A stretch of DNA of 64,000 nt from Prevotella sp. (GCA_017428925.1 JAFRPY010000113.1:19242-83241), one strand, 5' to 3'; positions 52,983 to 61,488 are shown, counted from the first letter of the stretch. Notes: a model not told the origin generated them from the sequence alone. Translations and numbers: made by a program.

Positions 52983-54476
52983 ATGCTCCAGAACAAGATA
53001 TACATCGCCCTCGTATCGCTGCTGTTCATCACCTTTGCCGTGGTGCTCAACTTTTTCCCGCGCAGTGCCTGGTCAGCCCTCGAGAAGCGCGACCTTGCCC
53101 GCTTCCCCGAGTTCTCGCTCGACAGCCTCTTCAGCGGGACTTTCACCACGAGCGTCAATTCGTGGTATAGCGACAGCGAGCCCTTTCGCGACCGTTTCAT
53201 GGCCCTCAGCATGAAGCAGAAAGACCTGCTGCGCATCGTTATGGGCGACGACAACGTCACCTTCCATGCCGCCGCCGGACCTGTTGAGGAAGGCGAGGAT
53301 GAAGCCGACACCCAGGAGATGGACGAGCGCGACGTGGGTGAGTATCATAACAAACTGACGGCCGACGAGAACGCAAAAATTGCGCACAATGGCATCATCA
53401 TCGTCGGCAGCGGTTCCAATGTCAGGGCCCTCATGGCATTTGGCGGCAGTTCCCGTGGCGGTGTACAGTATGCCGAGGCTGCCAATGCCTACAAGCGCGC
53501 ATTTGGTTCCGCCGTCAACGTCTACTGCATGGTCATTCCCACCGCTGCAGATTTCTACTGTCCCGAAAAAGCCCGCCGGCGCTCTAATCCCCAGCAACCC
53601 ACCATCCGCAACATCTACAGCCATCTCGACCCCGATGTGCGTGCCGTAGATGCCTACACCGCCTTGGGCAACCATGCTGCTGAAGACATCTACCTGCGAA
53701 CCGACCACCACTGGGCCCCTCTCGGAGCCTTCTATGCTGCCGAGCAGTTCGCCCGCGTTGCCGGAGTACCATTCCGGCCCCTCACCTCCTACGAGCGCAA
53801 GGTCGTCCACCGCTTTGTGGGAAGCATGTATGGTTATTCGCAGGACATTGCCATCAAAAATGCTCCCGAGGACTTCGTCTACTACGTCCCCATGGGCATC
53901 GACTATACCACCACCTACACCGACTACACCATCAATGCCGACTACCAGATTACCGGCGAGCGGAAACCCTACAAAGGCATCTTTTTCTACAAATATAAGG
54001 ACGGCAGTGGCGGTGCCTACTGCACATTCATGGGCGGCGACACCCGCATCACCTGCGTGCGCACACCCACAGGAAATGGCCGCCGCGTGCTCATCCTGAA
54101 AGACAGTTTCGGCAACGCCCTCCCCGGCTACCTGTTCTATTCGTTCGAGGAGGTCCATGTCGTCGATTTCCGCTATTTCGCCAAGAACATGCGGGAGTAC
54201 GTCCGTCAGAACCATATCACCGACATCCTCTTTGCCAACAACATTTTCAACGCCTATTCCAGCAAGATATGCACCAAGTACGTCAAGTACCTCGACCAGC
54301 CCAATGGCGTCTATGCCCGTCCAACCGCCACAAAGAAAAAGACTGCGCCAGTCTCGAATCCTTCGCCGCAGCCTTCACAAACCACATCATCACCCGTCAC
54401 TCAGCAACCAGCCCCTGAACCCCCAACACCGGCACCCACGCCTCAGGAAACACCCGAGCCCGACGCAGGAGAATAA
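52983..54476 (+). CDS. DHHW family protein 2 (AlgJ/AlgX-like)
   Basis: 497 residues with an N-terminal membrane anchor (about 5-25), then the full family N-terminus: LEKRDLARFPEFSLDSLFSG and SWYSDSEPFRDRFM. An acidic insert follows (EEGEDEADTQEMDERD, about 101-116). The catalytic motifs are RTDHHWAPLGAFYAAEQF and ILKDSFGNALPGYL. The last about 55 residues form a Pro/Thr/Gln-rich tail (PAPEPPTPAPTPQETPEP). It is homologous to DHHW protein 1 across about 330 residues. It is the last gene of the cassette, with its terminator at 54551-54590. Confidence 0.88.
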   Translation: MLQNKIYIALVSLLFITFAVVLNFFPRSAWSALEKRDLARFPEFSLDSLFSGTFTTSVNSWYSDSEPFRDRFMALSMKQKDLLRIVMGDDNVTFHAAAGPVEEGEDEADTQEMDERDVGEYHNKLTADENAKIAHNGIIIVGSGSNVRALMAFGGSSRGGVQYAEAANAYKRAFGSAVNVYCMVIPTAADFYCPEKARRRSNPQQPTIRNIYSHLDPDVRAVDAYTALGNHAAEDIYLRTDHHWAPLGAFYAAEQFARVAGVPFRPLTSYERKVVHRFVGSMYGYSQDIAIKNAPEDFVYYVPMGIDYTTTYTDYTINADYQITGERKPYKGIFFYKYKDGSGGAYCTFMGGDTRITCVRTPTGNGRRVLILKDSFGNALPGYLFYSFEEVHVVDFRYFAKNMREYVRQNHITDILFANNIFNAYSSKICTKYVKYLDQPNGVYARPTATKKKTAPVSNPSPQPSQTTSSPVTQQPAPEPPTPAPTPQETPEPDAGE

Positions 54477-54550
54477 ATGATGAAGGCCTCTGTGATTTTT
54501 CCTGACAAAATCTTTTCCCGATTTTGATGAAAATAGAACGGGAAAAACGA

Positions 54551-54590
54551 AAAACGGGCGTTCGGAATTGAAATTTTCCGCGCCCGTTTT
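54551..54590 (+). terminator. Terminator of O-acylation cassette
   Basis: AAAACGGGCG (54551-54560) pairs with CGCCCGTTTT (54581-54590); the inner CGGAA/TTCCG extends the stem. Followed by A-rich sequence. Confidence 0.8.
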
Positions 54591-55137
54591 CAAAAAAATA
54601 GGGATTTGAACTGCAAATCCTATGCTTTTTGACTTCGAAAGATAAGAAATTAAAGTCAGAATAAAGAGCTTCTAGACTGCAACTGAGCCTCAATTACAGT
54701 CCAATTCCCTATCTTTTGAAAAAGCTGTATAGTGGAAATCATGTCAGAAAAGAAAGAAATTTGTCTTAACTTCTTTGTTTTCAGTATTTTGCGTCAGTAT
54801 GCGCAAAACTCGTGCATTTGCGTCCTACTTGGCAGTTACTGAGTAAAACGCGAAAAACAACCCCGTAAAAATCGAATAATTTTTTACAAGCTGCATTCAA
54901 TTACTCCCCGTTTGATGTCTCCTCCCCATGGTATCGCCTGTCGCGCTCCATAATATATGTATCAGCGCCCAATGAGTTTGGACGAAGCCATCCGATTCGA
55001 AACTCACTCATTGCAACATCGACACCAATAACCTTTTGCATGAGATTACCCGCTTTTCGCATATTTAACGCCATAATCACACCAAGTTTGCGAAATAAGT
55101 TGTATCTTTGCAGTCGTAACATCAAACATCACGCATT
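54591..55137. other. Gene-poor gap before MntA/HepT
   Basis: No convincing gene. A minus-strand open frame (54901-55074 from an internal ATG) has protein-like composition near its end (EFRIGWLRPNSLGADTY) but no promoter or recognised family, and could be a remnant. A TATCTTTG -7 box for the next gene lies at 55103-55110, without a good -33. Confidence 0.4.
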
Positions 55138-55434
55138 ATGAGCACCCAAGCAATGCAAAAGACCATCGCCGAATACTTCAAGACGCAGCCCGTGCTGAAG
55201 GCATGGCTCTTCGGCTCTTATTCGCGAGGCGAACAGCGGCCGTGGAGCGATGTTGACATACTCGTGCAGTACGACCGAAGCCGACCCATTGGTCTGATGA
55301 AAATAGCCGGAATGAAAGTGGATCTTGAGGATTTGCTTCACTGTGAGGTTGATCTTGTGGAAGACGGTACCCTGCGCCCGTGGGCCGTAGAAAGTGTAAA
55401 TAAAGACAGAAGGTTGATTTATGAGAGAGCATAG
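55138..55434 (+). CDS. MntA-type nucleotidyltransferase antitoxin
   Basis: 98 residues: a minimal nucleotidyltransferase with GSYSRGEQRPWSDVDILVQYD, the G-S-x(2)-R-G and D-x-D catalytic motifs. In characterised MntA/HepT pairs the antitoxin adds AMP to a Tyr of the toxin. Its end overlaps the HepT start by 14 bases. Confidence 0.92.
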   Translation: MSTQAMQKTIAEYFKTQPVLKAWLFGSYSRGEQRPWSDVDILVQYDRSRPIGLMKIAGMKVDLEDLLHCEVDLVEDGTLRPWAVESVNKDRRLIYERA

Positions 55435-55927
55435 CAGAGACCGTGGACGGCTGGAGGACATCCTGAAATACGCCCAGAACGTAGAGAAGATAATAGACGG
55501 TATCTCCTACGAAGTTTTCACCAAGGATATCCGTATCTATTATTCCGTCATGAAGAATGTTGAGGTCATCGGTGAGGCTGCCAACATGCTTACGCGCCAT
55601 TTCCGCGAGACGCATACAGAACTACCTTGGAGGCTGATTGTCAGTATGCGCAACGTGTTGGTTCACGGCTATGCCCAAGTCTCCGATATTGACCTGTGGC
55701 AGACGGCGACAAACGACATCCATCCGTTGTGCGAACAAGTGAAGCACTATCTCAAGGAAATCGACTGGGAAGACTGGCAGCAAGGTGAAGACCCCTATAC
55801 CGAAATTGACAATGCCGCTTACAAGCAAGCCGTAGAATCAGCCCATCGCATGAAAGTCAAGGGCTACGCCGTTGAGGATATTGCAGAGATTACGGGCCTG
55901 ACGACAGAGGAAATTGAGGGGCTGTAA
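55421..55927 (+). CDS. HepT-like RNase toxin with extra C-terminal tail
   Basis: 168 residues. The HepT core (about 8-110) carries RNVLVHGY, the R-x4-H-x-Y motif with the RNase Arg/His and the AMPylated Tyr. The usual length is about 110-120; here about 50 residues follow: PYTEIDNAAYKQAVESAHRM then VKGYAVEDIAEITGLTTEEI. That tail resembles the 'G-(S/A)VEDIAEITGL--EEI' helix-turn-helix-like ends of Bacteroidetes Rpn/PD-DExK transposase-type proteins. It could bind DNA for autoregulation. It overlaps the antitoxin by 14 bases. Confidence 0.85.
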   Translation: MREHSRDRGRLEDILKYAQNVEKIIDGISYEVFTKDIRIYYSVMKNVEVIGEAANMLTRHFRETHTELPWRLIVSMRNVLVHGYAQVSDIDLWQTATNDIHPLCEQVKHYLKEIDWEDWQQGEDPYTEIDNAAYKQAVESAHRMKVKGYAVEDIAEITGLTTEEIEGL

Positions 55928-56358
55928 GAGATAATAATGTGAAGTGAATTTCTCGAAACGTGACCTGTTTTCTGACACAATTCTCACCGTGGCTTTTGTC
56001 TGCGTAATCGTTTTTTGGATAGTTATGTGGTATTTTGTTGGTATTCCCCAAAAACAGCAAGGCAGAGAAGAGTAAATTCCATTTTTCTGTTCCCACTGAC
56101 AGCATGTGACACGCATACGCATGATTGTTTATCAGGTGGATGCCGACATCGTATGGTGCTGTCTTTGCAATCAAAATTGAATACAAAAAAAACTGGTATG
56201 TGGCATGGCGAAATCCGATTCTTTTGCTCACGAACACCTTCTTTTTGCCGTTTTTATTGTTTTTGCGTTTCAGCCATTCAGATATTTATCGTCAAAATAA
56301 ATTTTCAAAAAAAACAGGAGCTTTTAAAAAACGATTAGCGCGATTTCTCCAAAAATGC
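55928..56358. other. Gap with no evident gene
   Basis: About 430 bases with stop codons in most frames; open frames present have atypical composition (Cys/Phe-rich) and no promoter. Nothing recognised. Confidence 0.5.
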
Positions 56359-56389
56359 TTTGCCAAGTCAGCATTATTTCGTAATTTTG
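56359..56389 (+). promoter_or_regulatory. Promoter of secreted 381-aa protein gene
   Basis: TTTG (56359-56362), 19 bases, TAATTTTG (56382-56389). Confidence 0.8.
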
Positions 56390-56436
56390 CAGCGGTTTTT
56401 TTATAGTGCAATTAACAAATATTATACTAAAATGAT

Positions 56437-57582
56437 ATGAAACTGTTATTTATGAAATACCTCTTCCTCTCGTTATTGATGTTTGTGGCCGGGAATGTTG
56501 GGGCCGAAACCAAATGGGTGAAGACGGATCCCGCTGATCTGGAAGAAGGCGATGTGGTGGTTATTTATGACATGTATGATGGGTATGCCATGAAAAATGA
56601 TGGAGGAACTTCTACGCCAGGGGCTTTGAAAGTGACTTTAAGCACTGATAAGACTCAATTAAAATACGCACCGGCAACCAATATCCAGTGGACGGTGAAG
56701 CGTTCTGGTGATACCTATCAGTTTTATGCGACTGACGATACATGGTTGTATTGTCTTACAAATAACAATAATGGCTTGAGGGTTGGAACGAGTTCATACA
56801 AAAACTTCAACATACAGGTAGTTAATGATAGACAATGGCTGTACAATATCAATCAGTCGCGCTATGTAGTTCTAAATAATGCAGGTGAAACAATAGATTG
56901 GAGAAGTTATACTAATACTACTGGCAGCGCGTATAGGAACACCCAAATCGCTTTTTTCAAGAAAGAGACAGACGACTACGACGTAAACATATCCATCAGC
57001 GCCGTGGGCTATGCAACGCTCTACTACAGCGACCGCGCGCTGAAGGTGCCTATGGGAGTGACGGCCAAGACGTACAAGGTGACCGAAGGAAAACTTGCCG
57101 AGAGCAAGACGTATGCTGCAGGCAAGGTGATTCCTGAGGGTGAGGCTGTGGTGCTGAAGGGTTCGTCCGGCAGCTATACCTTCAAAGCCTCAACGACCAC
57201 GGAGCAGAAGGATGGCGACAATATGTTGAAAGGCTCTGACGAGGAAAAAACGACTACTGGCGGCAACTATTACTATGCCCTGCGAGCTAAGGCAAAGGAC
57301 GGCACCGGTGGGCCGGGATTCTACTGGATGGACAGCACGGGGTCGGCCTTCACGAACGGTGCGCACAAGGTCTATATGGCGCTTGAAGAGAAATTTGCCG
57401 AGGATGAGGAAGAGGGAAGTGCAAAGAGCTTCTTTCTCTTCGAAGAGGCTACAGGCATCAGCGATGTCAAGGCAGACGGCACAATCATAAAATCTCAGCA
57501 CTTCAACATGTCAGGCCAGCATGCAGGCAGCAATTACAAGGGAATTGTGATTGTGAACGGAAAGAAGTTCCTGGTAAAATGA
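56437..57582 (+). CDS. Secreted protein of unknown function with sorting-like tail
   Basis: 381 residues, signal peptide ending GNVGA. About 25-175 is a beta-rich domain (KWVKTDPADLEEGDVVVIYD, YGYAMKNDGG, WTVKRSGDTYQFY) of a type seen in Prevotella surface proteins. About 180-335 contains ISISAVGYATLYYSDRALKV and VIPEGEAVVLKG, a second beta domain also found before C-terminal tails of BspA-like proteins. The end, GISDVKADG...YKGIVIVNGKKFLVK, is a sorting-like tail. There is no enzyme motif. The 61-residue peptide gene follows after 99 bases. Confidence 0.78.
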   Translation: MKLLFMKYLFLSLLMFVAGNVGAETKWVKTDPADLEEGDVVVIYDMYDGYAMKNDGGTSTPGALKVTLSTDKTQLKYAPATNIQWTVKRSGDTYQFYATDDTWLYCLTNNNNGLRVGTSSYKNFNIQVVNDRQWLYNINQSRYVVLNNAGETIDWRSYTNTTGSAYRNTQIAFFKKETDDYDVNISISAVGYATLYYSDRALKVPMGVTAKTYKVTEGKLAESKTYAAGKVIPEGEAVVLKGSSGSYTFKASTTTEQKDGDNMLKGSDEEKTTTGGNYYYALRAKAKDGTGGPGFYWMDSTGSAFTNGAHKVYMALEEKFAEDEEEGSAKSFFLFEEATGISDVKADGTIIKSQHFNMSGQHAGSNYKGIVIVNGKKFLVK

Positions 57583-57681
57583 AGAACCAACGGTCGCTGG
57601 CCGAAGGGAAAAGCAAAATGAGAAATTCTAAATTGATAATCGCCGAAGGCGACAATTCTAAACTCTAAACTCAAAAGAAAA

Positions 57682-57867
57682 GTGAAACGAAATTATATAG
57701 CACCTGTCGTTGAATCCGTCAAAATCATGGCCGGCCAGGTGATGGCCGGCCAAAGCGGTGTGAGTGGAAACAACCAGGAGGGTGATGGGCCTCAACTATC
57801 CAAAGAGCACGACTACTTCGAACAACCGCAGCCTGAAAAGAACGGTCTCTGGGACGACGAAGAATAA
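57682..57867 (+). CDS. Small peptide with N-terminal RNYIAPVV and C-terminal WDDEE
   Basis: 61 residues from GTG. It opens KRNYIAPVVESVKI, contains a doubled MAGQ (IMAGQVMAGQSG) and ends NGLWDDEE. It has no signal peptide. It resembles the opening of the 84-residue product at 23678-23932. The last 128 bases recur at 61363-61490 with three mismatches. The function is unknown; frequent occurrence beside secreted-protein genes in Prevotella suggests a link to surface-protein expression or a peptide product (inference). Confidence 0.65.
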   Translation: MKRNYIAPVVESVKIMAGQVMAGQSGVSGNNQEGDGPQLSKEHDYFEQPQPEKNGLWDDEE

Positions 57868-57868
57868 A

Positions 57869-57925
57869 TTATTGAACGGTTCCATAGAATATCCTTTCAC
57901 CCTCATGGCCGTCTGGGCAGTACAG
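57869..57925 (-). pseudogene. Fragment of VWA-lipoprotein C-terminus
   Basis: Minus-strand residues PDGHEGERIFYGTVQ and stop match the end of the lipoprotein at 61596-63701 (PDGSIQGERIFYGTVQ); 34 bases (57870-57903 and 61597-61630) are identical. It abuts the 61-residue peptide gene directly. Confidence 0.75.
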
Positions 57926-58024
57926 AGTTACAAGAAGAACAACTAAAAAGAACCAGCCCCCGTAATTGATTGTCATTTTCCTTTTAGTAAAACTGGCACA
58001 CAGAAACAAAAAGAACCCCCGTTT

Positions 58025-58056
58025 CTTGCAAATATCAATTATTCTTTTTATCTTTG
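58025..58056 (+). promoter_or_regulatory. Promoter of Zeta-like kinase gene
   Basis: CTTG (58025-58028), 20 bases, TATCTTTG (58049-58056). It fixes the start at 58066. Confidence 0.6.
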
Positions 58057-58065
58057 CCTGCAAGA

Positions 58066-58641
58066 ATGAGTAAGAATCTTTATATCATCAGTGGTTGTAA
58101 TGGTGCTGGCAAGACAACAGCATCATACACGGTGCTTCCCGAAATCCTTGATTGCAGGGAGTTTGTGAATGCTGACGAGATTGCCCGTGGACTTTCCCCG
58201 TTCAATCCGGAAGGTATGGCAATTGAAGCGGGGCGACTGATGATCAGACGCATCGAAGAGTTGCTCAGTCGGGATGAGACGTTTTCTATAGAGACTACAC
58301 TCGCTACAAAGTCGTACTTGAATCTTGTTCGCCGTGCTCAGGCAAAGGGGTATCGCGTAAACATAGTTTTCTTCTGGCTGAGAACTCCAGAACTTGCAAT
58401 TCAACGCGTTGCAGAGAGAGTCCAGCATGGTGGGCATAACATACCTGAAGATATTATTAGACGTAGATACGAAGCAGGCATCAAGAACCTGTTCCGTCTG
58501 TTTATACCAGAGGTGGATTACTGGGGCATATACGATAACTCTGAGCAGCCACGCATAAAGATTGCAAGTGGTAGTAAAATGAAAGGTGTTGATGTTTTCA
58601 ATGAAGAACTATATAAATCAATTAAAGAATATGTCAGATAA
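58066..58641 (+). CDS. Zeta toxin-like kinase
   Basis: 191 residues from the ATG at 58066. P-loop SGCNGAGKTT (about 9-18), then FVNADEIARGLSPFNPEGMA with the catalytic-type Asp, FSIETTLATKSYL and VFFWLRTPELAIQRVAERV. These are the Zeta toxin fold landmarks. Zeta toxins phosphorylate UDP-N-acetylglucosamine or related sugars; chromosomal Bacteroidetes homologues are uncharacterised. Its end overlaps a small gene by 11 bases, so the order is toxin first. Confidence 0.85.
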   Translation: MSKNLYIISGCNGAGKTTASYTVLPEILDCREFVNADEIARGLSPFNPEGMAIEAGRLMIRRIEELLSRDETFSIETTLATKSYLNLVRRAQAKGYRVNIVFFWLRTPELAIQRVAERVQHGGHNIPEDIIRRRYEAGIKNLFRLFIPEVDYWGIYDNSEQPRIKIASGSKMKGVDVFNEELYKSIKEYVR

Positions 58642-58813
58642 AGAGTATAAGGAATTATCCAAGAAAATTGATAACGGTCTCCTGTTGGCCGAAAAGCGGA
58701 TGCTTCAAGATAAAGCATTGCGAGGCGAGAGCGTTGTCGTTTGCGACAAAAACAATAATATCCAGCACATCCCTGCCCAGCAGGTAATTGCTGAGAATAG
58801 TGTCTTTCAATAA
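58631..58813 (+). CDS. Small partner of Zeta-like kinase (possible antitoxin)
   Basis: 60 residues: MSDKEYKELSKKIDNGLLLA, then EKRMLQDKALRGESVVV and a C-terminal IPAQQVIAENSVFQ. The helical N-terminus and the 'D-G-I--IPA-+VI-EN' end are familiar from genes next to Zeta-like kinases in Bacteroidetes. It overlaps the kinase gene by 11 bases and is the likely antitoxin (inference). Confidence 0.65.
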   Translation: MSDKEYKELSKKIDNGLLLAEKRMLQDKALRGESVVVCDKNNNIQHIPAQQVIAENSVFQ

Positions 58814-58904
58814 AGAACTAACAGATTGTTGAACCTAAAAACTGAATTGCCTATGGGCTGAGAGAAATATAATTAAGGACATATAGGATGAACGTCCGCT
58901 TTTG

Positions 58905-59061
58905 ATTCTTGTTGTTCGTAAATCGGCAAAATTAACGACATCTATCAAGAACTGAAGTAGATGGTTCACGCCAAACGGCGTGGGCTTTTACTCGTTTAAG
59001 GATAGATAGGTGTTTGCCGATACCTCGAACAACGTAAGCGAAGTAATTTGCTCACGTTTTT
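58905..59061 (+). ncRNA. Candidate structured RNA with long-range stem
   Basis: GTTGTTCG (58911-58918) pairs with CGAACAAC (59026-59033) and ATCGGCAAA (58922-58930) with TTTGCCGAT (59013-59021). ATCTATC (58940-58946) pairs with GATAGAT (59001-59007), and an apical hairpin CACGCC-AAAC-GGCGTG (58967-58982) is followed by GGCTTTTA. The 3' end looks like a terminator (CGTAAGCGAA / TTGCTCACG, then TTTTTCTTTT). ATCTA of the inner stem could instead pair with TAGAT at 58958. It is either a small RNA or a leader of the gene at 59118. It could be the Bacteroidales-1 motif, but I cannot confirm that. It fills the gap 58814-59117. Confidence 0.6.
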
Positions 59062-59117
59062 CTTTTGTTCGTTTTCGAATGATATACATATTATTAACTA
59101 TCTAAACAATAACGACT

Positions 59118-61202
59118 ATGAGACAAAGACTACTTACCCTTTTGCTCCTCGGGGTACTTGCAGTCCTGAACATTCGGGCTGCAGAGGTTTACACCCACTT
59201 CGACCCTGAAACGGGCGTGCTGATGTACTACTACGACGACCTGCGGACGTCGCGCGGCGGTACGAACGAGCTTTATAACCCGAATTCATATCGCTTCGGG
59301 ACTTACTACCAAGATGTAAAGAAGGCCGTCATTCACTCTTCGATGAAGAACGCTCCCTTGACTTCGACGCGGTACATGTTCAATGGTAGCACCAACGGTG
59401 GCAAAGGAAGAGCCTTGGTTAACATGAGAAGCATAGAAGGCTTGGAGAACTTGAACACAACTAACGTGACGGATATGTACGGTATGTTCTACTACTGCGC
59501 GGCACTAGAGACTCTTGACCTGAGTTCGTTCAACATCTCTAAGGTGACGGATATGAGACTGATGTTTGCGTATTGTTTTAATTTAGAGACTATCTACTGC
59601 AACACCGACTGGAGCACCAGCAGTGTGTTGACACAGTCAACTTGGATGTTCAGAGACTGCAATGAACTGGTGGGTGGCAAAGGCACGACATATTACTATT
59701 TGAAAGATGAGAGCAATTCGGCAGACAAAACTTATGCCCGTCTGGACGGTGGAACATCTAAGCCGGGTTACTTCACGCAACCTATTGATAAGTCGAAGGA
59801 GGTCTATACCCACTTCAACTCCAGCACGGGTGTGCTGACGTACTATTATGATAACAAGCGGGCTTCGCGCAGTGGTATAACGGAGGATTATGCTCCAGAA
59901 CTTGGAAGTGCGTTAGTTCATTTCCAGTCCTACTATAATCAAATCACCAAGGCCGTCGTTGACCCGTCGATGAAAGATGCCCCTTTGACTTCGACGCGCT
60001 ATATGTTTAATGACGGCAACGGTAAACTTCTGGGTCATTTGACGGCCATTGAAGGATTGGAGAACCTCAATACTGCCATCGTAAGGGATATGGATAGGAT
60101 GTTCTCTGGCTGCTATGCACTTACCTCGCTTGACTTGAGTTCGTTCAACACCTCCAACGTGACGTATATGAGAAATATGTTCTATCAATGCACTTCGCTG
60201 GTGTCGTTGGACGTTAGTATGTTCAAGATTGAAAGAGTTCGGTATATGACTGGAATGTTCAGTTTGTGTAAGGGACTGAAGGCCATCTATTGCGACGACG
60301 ATTGGAGTGCAAGCACCAAGCTGCTGAATGCGGCAGGCATGTTCTCTGGCTGTACGGCACTGGTGGGCGGCAAGGGAACGAAATACGACAGTTCGGTGGC
60401 AGATGAGACCTACGCCCGTCTCGACGGCGGCACGTCGAGCCCGGGCTACTTCACGTCGTCGAGCGACAAGCCGGAAGTCTATACCCACTTTGAGCCCGAA
60501 ACGGGCGTGCTGATGTACTACTACGACAACCTGCGGACGAAGCGCGGCGGTACGAACGAGCTGTACGCCCCCGATGCCAATCGTTTCAAGGCCTGCTATA
60601 ATCTGGTCACCAAGGCCGTCGTTCACTCGTCGATGAAGCAGGCACCGCTGACCTCTACGGCGGGCATGTTCTGGGGCGGCACCGATCAGGAACTGATAAA
60701 CCTGACGAGCATCGAAGGGCTGGAGAACCTGAACATGTCGAACGTGACCAATATGAACTCGATGTTCAACCGATGCGCGCGGCTGGAGACGCTCGACCTC
60801 TCGACGTTCGACGTCAGCAAGGTGGAGTATGCAAGCTACATGTTCCGTGGCTGCGAGTCGCTGACGACCATCTACTGCGACAACGACTGGAGTACGAGCA
60901 CGGTGATGACGCAGTCGTACGGCATGTTCCAGGACTGCACGTCGCTGGTTGGCGGCAAGGGTACGGCGTTCGACAGCTCGGTACATTATTCGCTGCAGGA
61001 CAAGCGCTACGCCCGTCCTGACGGCGGTACCTCGAAGCCCGGCTACTTCACCTCGACGACTTCGAGCGGCATCCTGCCTGCCGTAAACGATAACCTTAAC
61101 GTTAACGATAGCTACTACACGCTTGACGGCCGGAAGCTGCAGGGCAAGCCGACACAGAAGGGTGTGTATATCCAGAATGGCCGTAAGGTCGTGATTAAGT
61201 AA
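59118..61202 (+). CDS. BspA-like surface protein with three DUF285-type repeats
   Basis: 694 residues, signal peptide ending LNIRAAE. Three tandem modules of about 215 residues begin at about 17, 229 and 453, each with YTHF-(P/S)-TGVL-YYYD, KAV-(H/D)-SMK-APLTST, IEGLENLN, MF--C--LE-LDLSSF, then TIYC--DWS and GGKGT...YARLDGGTS-PGYF. The MF--C---LDLS pattern is the BspA-type leucine-rich surface repeat (DUF285). The tail YTLDGRKLQ...KGVYIQNGRKVVIK is a sorting-like end. An adhesin role is likely. A Rho-independent terminator follows. Confidence 0.9.
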   Translation: MRQRLLTLLLLGVLAVLNIRAAEVYTHFDPETGVLMYYYDDLRTSRGGTNELYNPNSYRFGTYYQDVKKAVIHSSMKNAPLTSTRYMFNGSTNGGKGRALVNMRSIEGLENLNTTNVTDMYGMFYYCAALETLDLSSFNISKVTDMRLMFAYCFNLETIYCNTDWSTSSVLTQSTWMFRDCNELVGGKGTTYYYLKDESNSADKTYARLDGGTSKPGYFTQPIDKSKEVYTHFNSSTGVLTYYYDNKRASRSGITEDYAPELGSALVHFQSYYNQITKAVVDPSMKDAPLTSTRYMFNDGNGKLLGHLTAIEGLENLNTAIVRDMDRMFSGCYALTSLDLSSFNTSNVTYMRNMFYQCTSLVSLDVSMFKIERVRYMTGMFSLCKGLKAIYCDDDWSASTKLLNAAGMFSGCTALVGGKGTKYDSSVADETYARLDGGTSSPGYFTSSSDKPEVYTHFEPETGVLMYYYDNLRTKRGGTNELYAPDANRFKACYNLVTKAVVHSSMKQAPLTSTAGMFWGGTDQELINLTSIEGLENLNMSNVTNMNSMFNRCARLETLDLSTFDVSKVEYASYMFRGCESLTTIYCDNDWSTSTVMTQSYGMFQDCTSLVGGKGTAFDSSVHYSLQDKRYARPDGGTSKPGYFTSTTSSGILPAVNDNLNVNDSYYTLDGRKLQGKPTQKGVYIQNGRKVVIK

Positions 61203-61210
61203 GGAAACGC

Positions 61211-61251
61211 CCCTCTTCCTGTCATCGTTAGACAAGAAGAGGGCCTTTTTT
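61211..61251 (+). terminator. Terminator of BspA-like gene
   Basis: CCCTCTTC (61211-61218) pairs with GAAGAGGG (61236-61243), then CCTTTTTT. Confidence 0.85.
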
Positions 61252-61362
61252 GTTGATAAACTTTCGCTTATTTATTGTCGCTAATCAGGCTCTCACCCGT
61301 CATGTCGGCATCTATCTCCCTGGAAGTCGGCACATCTCTGAATCAAATATAGCTGGTCACGT

Positions 61363-61488
61363 ATGGCCGGCCAAAGTGGTGTGAGTGGAAACAACCAGGA
61401 GGGTGATGGACCTCAACTATCCAAAGAGCACGACTACTTCGAACAGCCGCAGCCTGAAAAGAACGGTCTCTGGGACGACGAAGAATAA
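61363..61488 (+). pseudogene. Truncated copy of the 61-aa peptide gene
   Basis: Bases 61363-61490 match 57742-57869 with three mismatches; the first 20 codons (RNYIAPVVESVKI region) are missing. An in-frame ATG at 61363 could still give a 41-residue product (MAGQSGVSGNNQ...), but no promoter is visible. It lies in the gap 61203-61595. Confidence 0.75.

Noticed and set aside
54901-55125. Minus-strand 74-codon frame before MntA
   Set aside because: Its first codons lie on the antisense of the MntA promoter region; no promoter and no known family. Kept only as a note on the gap.
57595-57675. Short repeat AATTCTAAA with a TCGCC-GAA-GGCGA hairpin
   Set aside because: Too short and too few copies in the window to call a defined element; could be part of a common Prevotella intergenic repeat.
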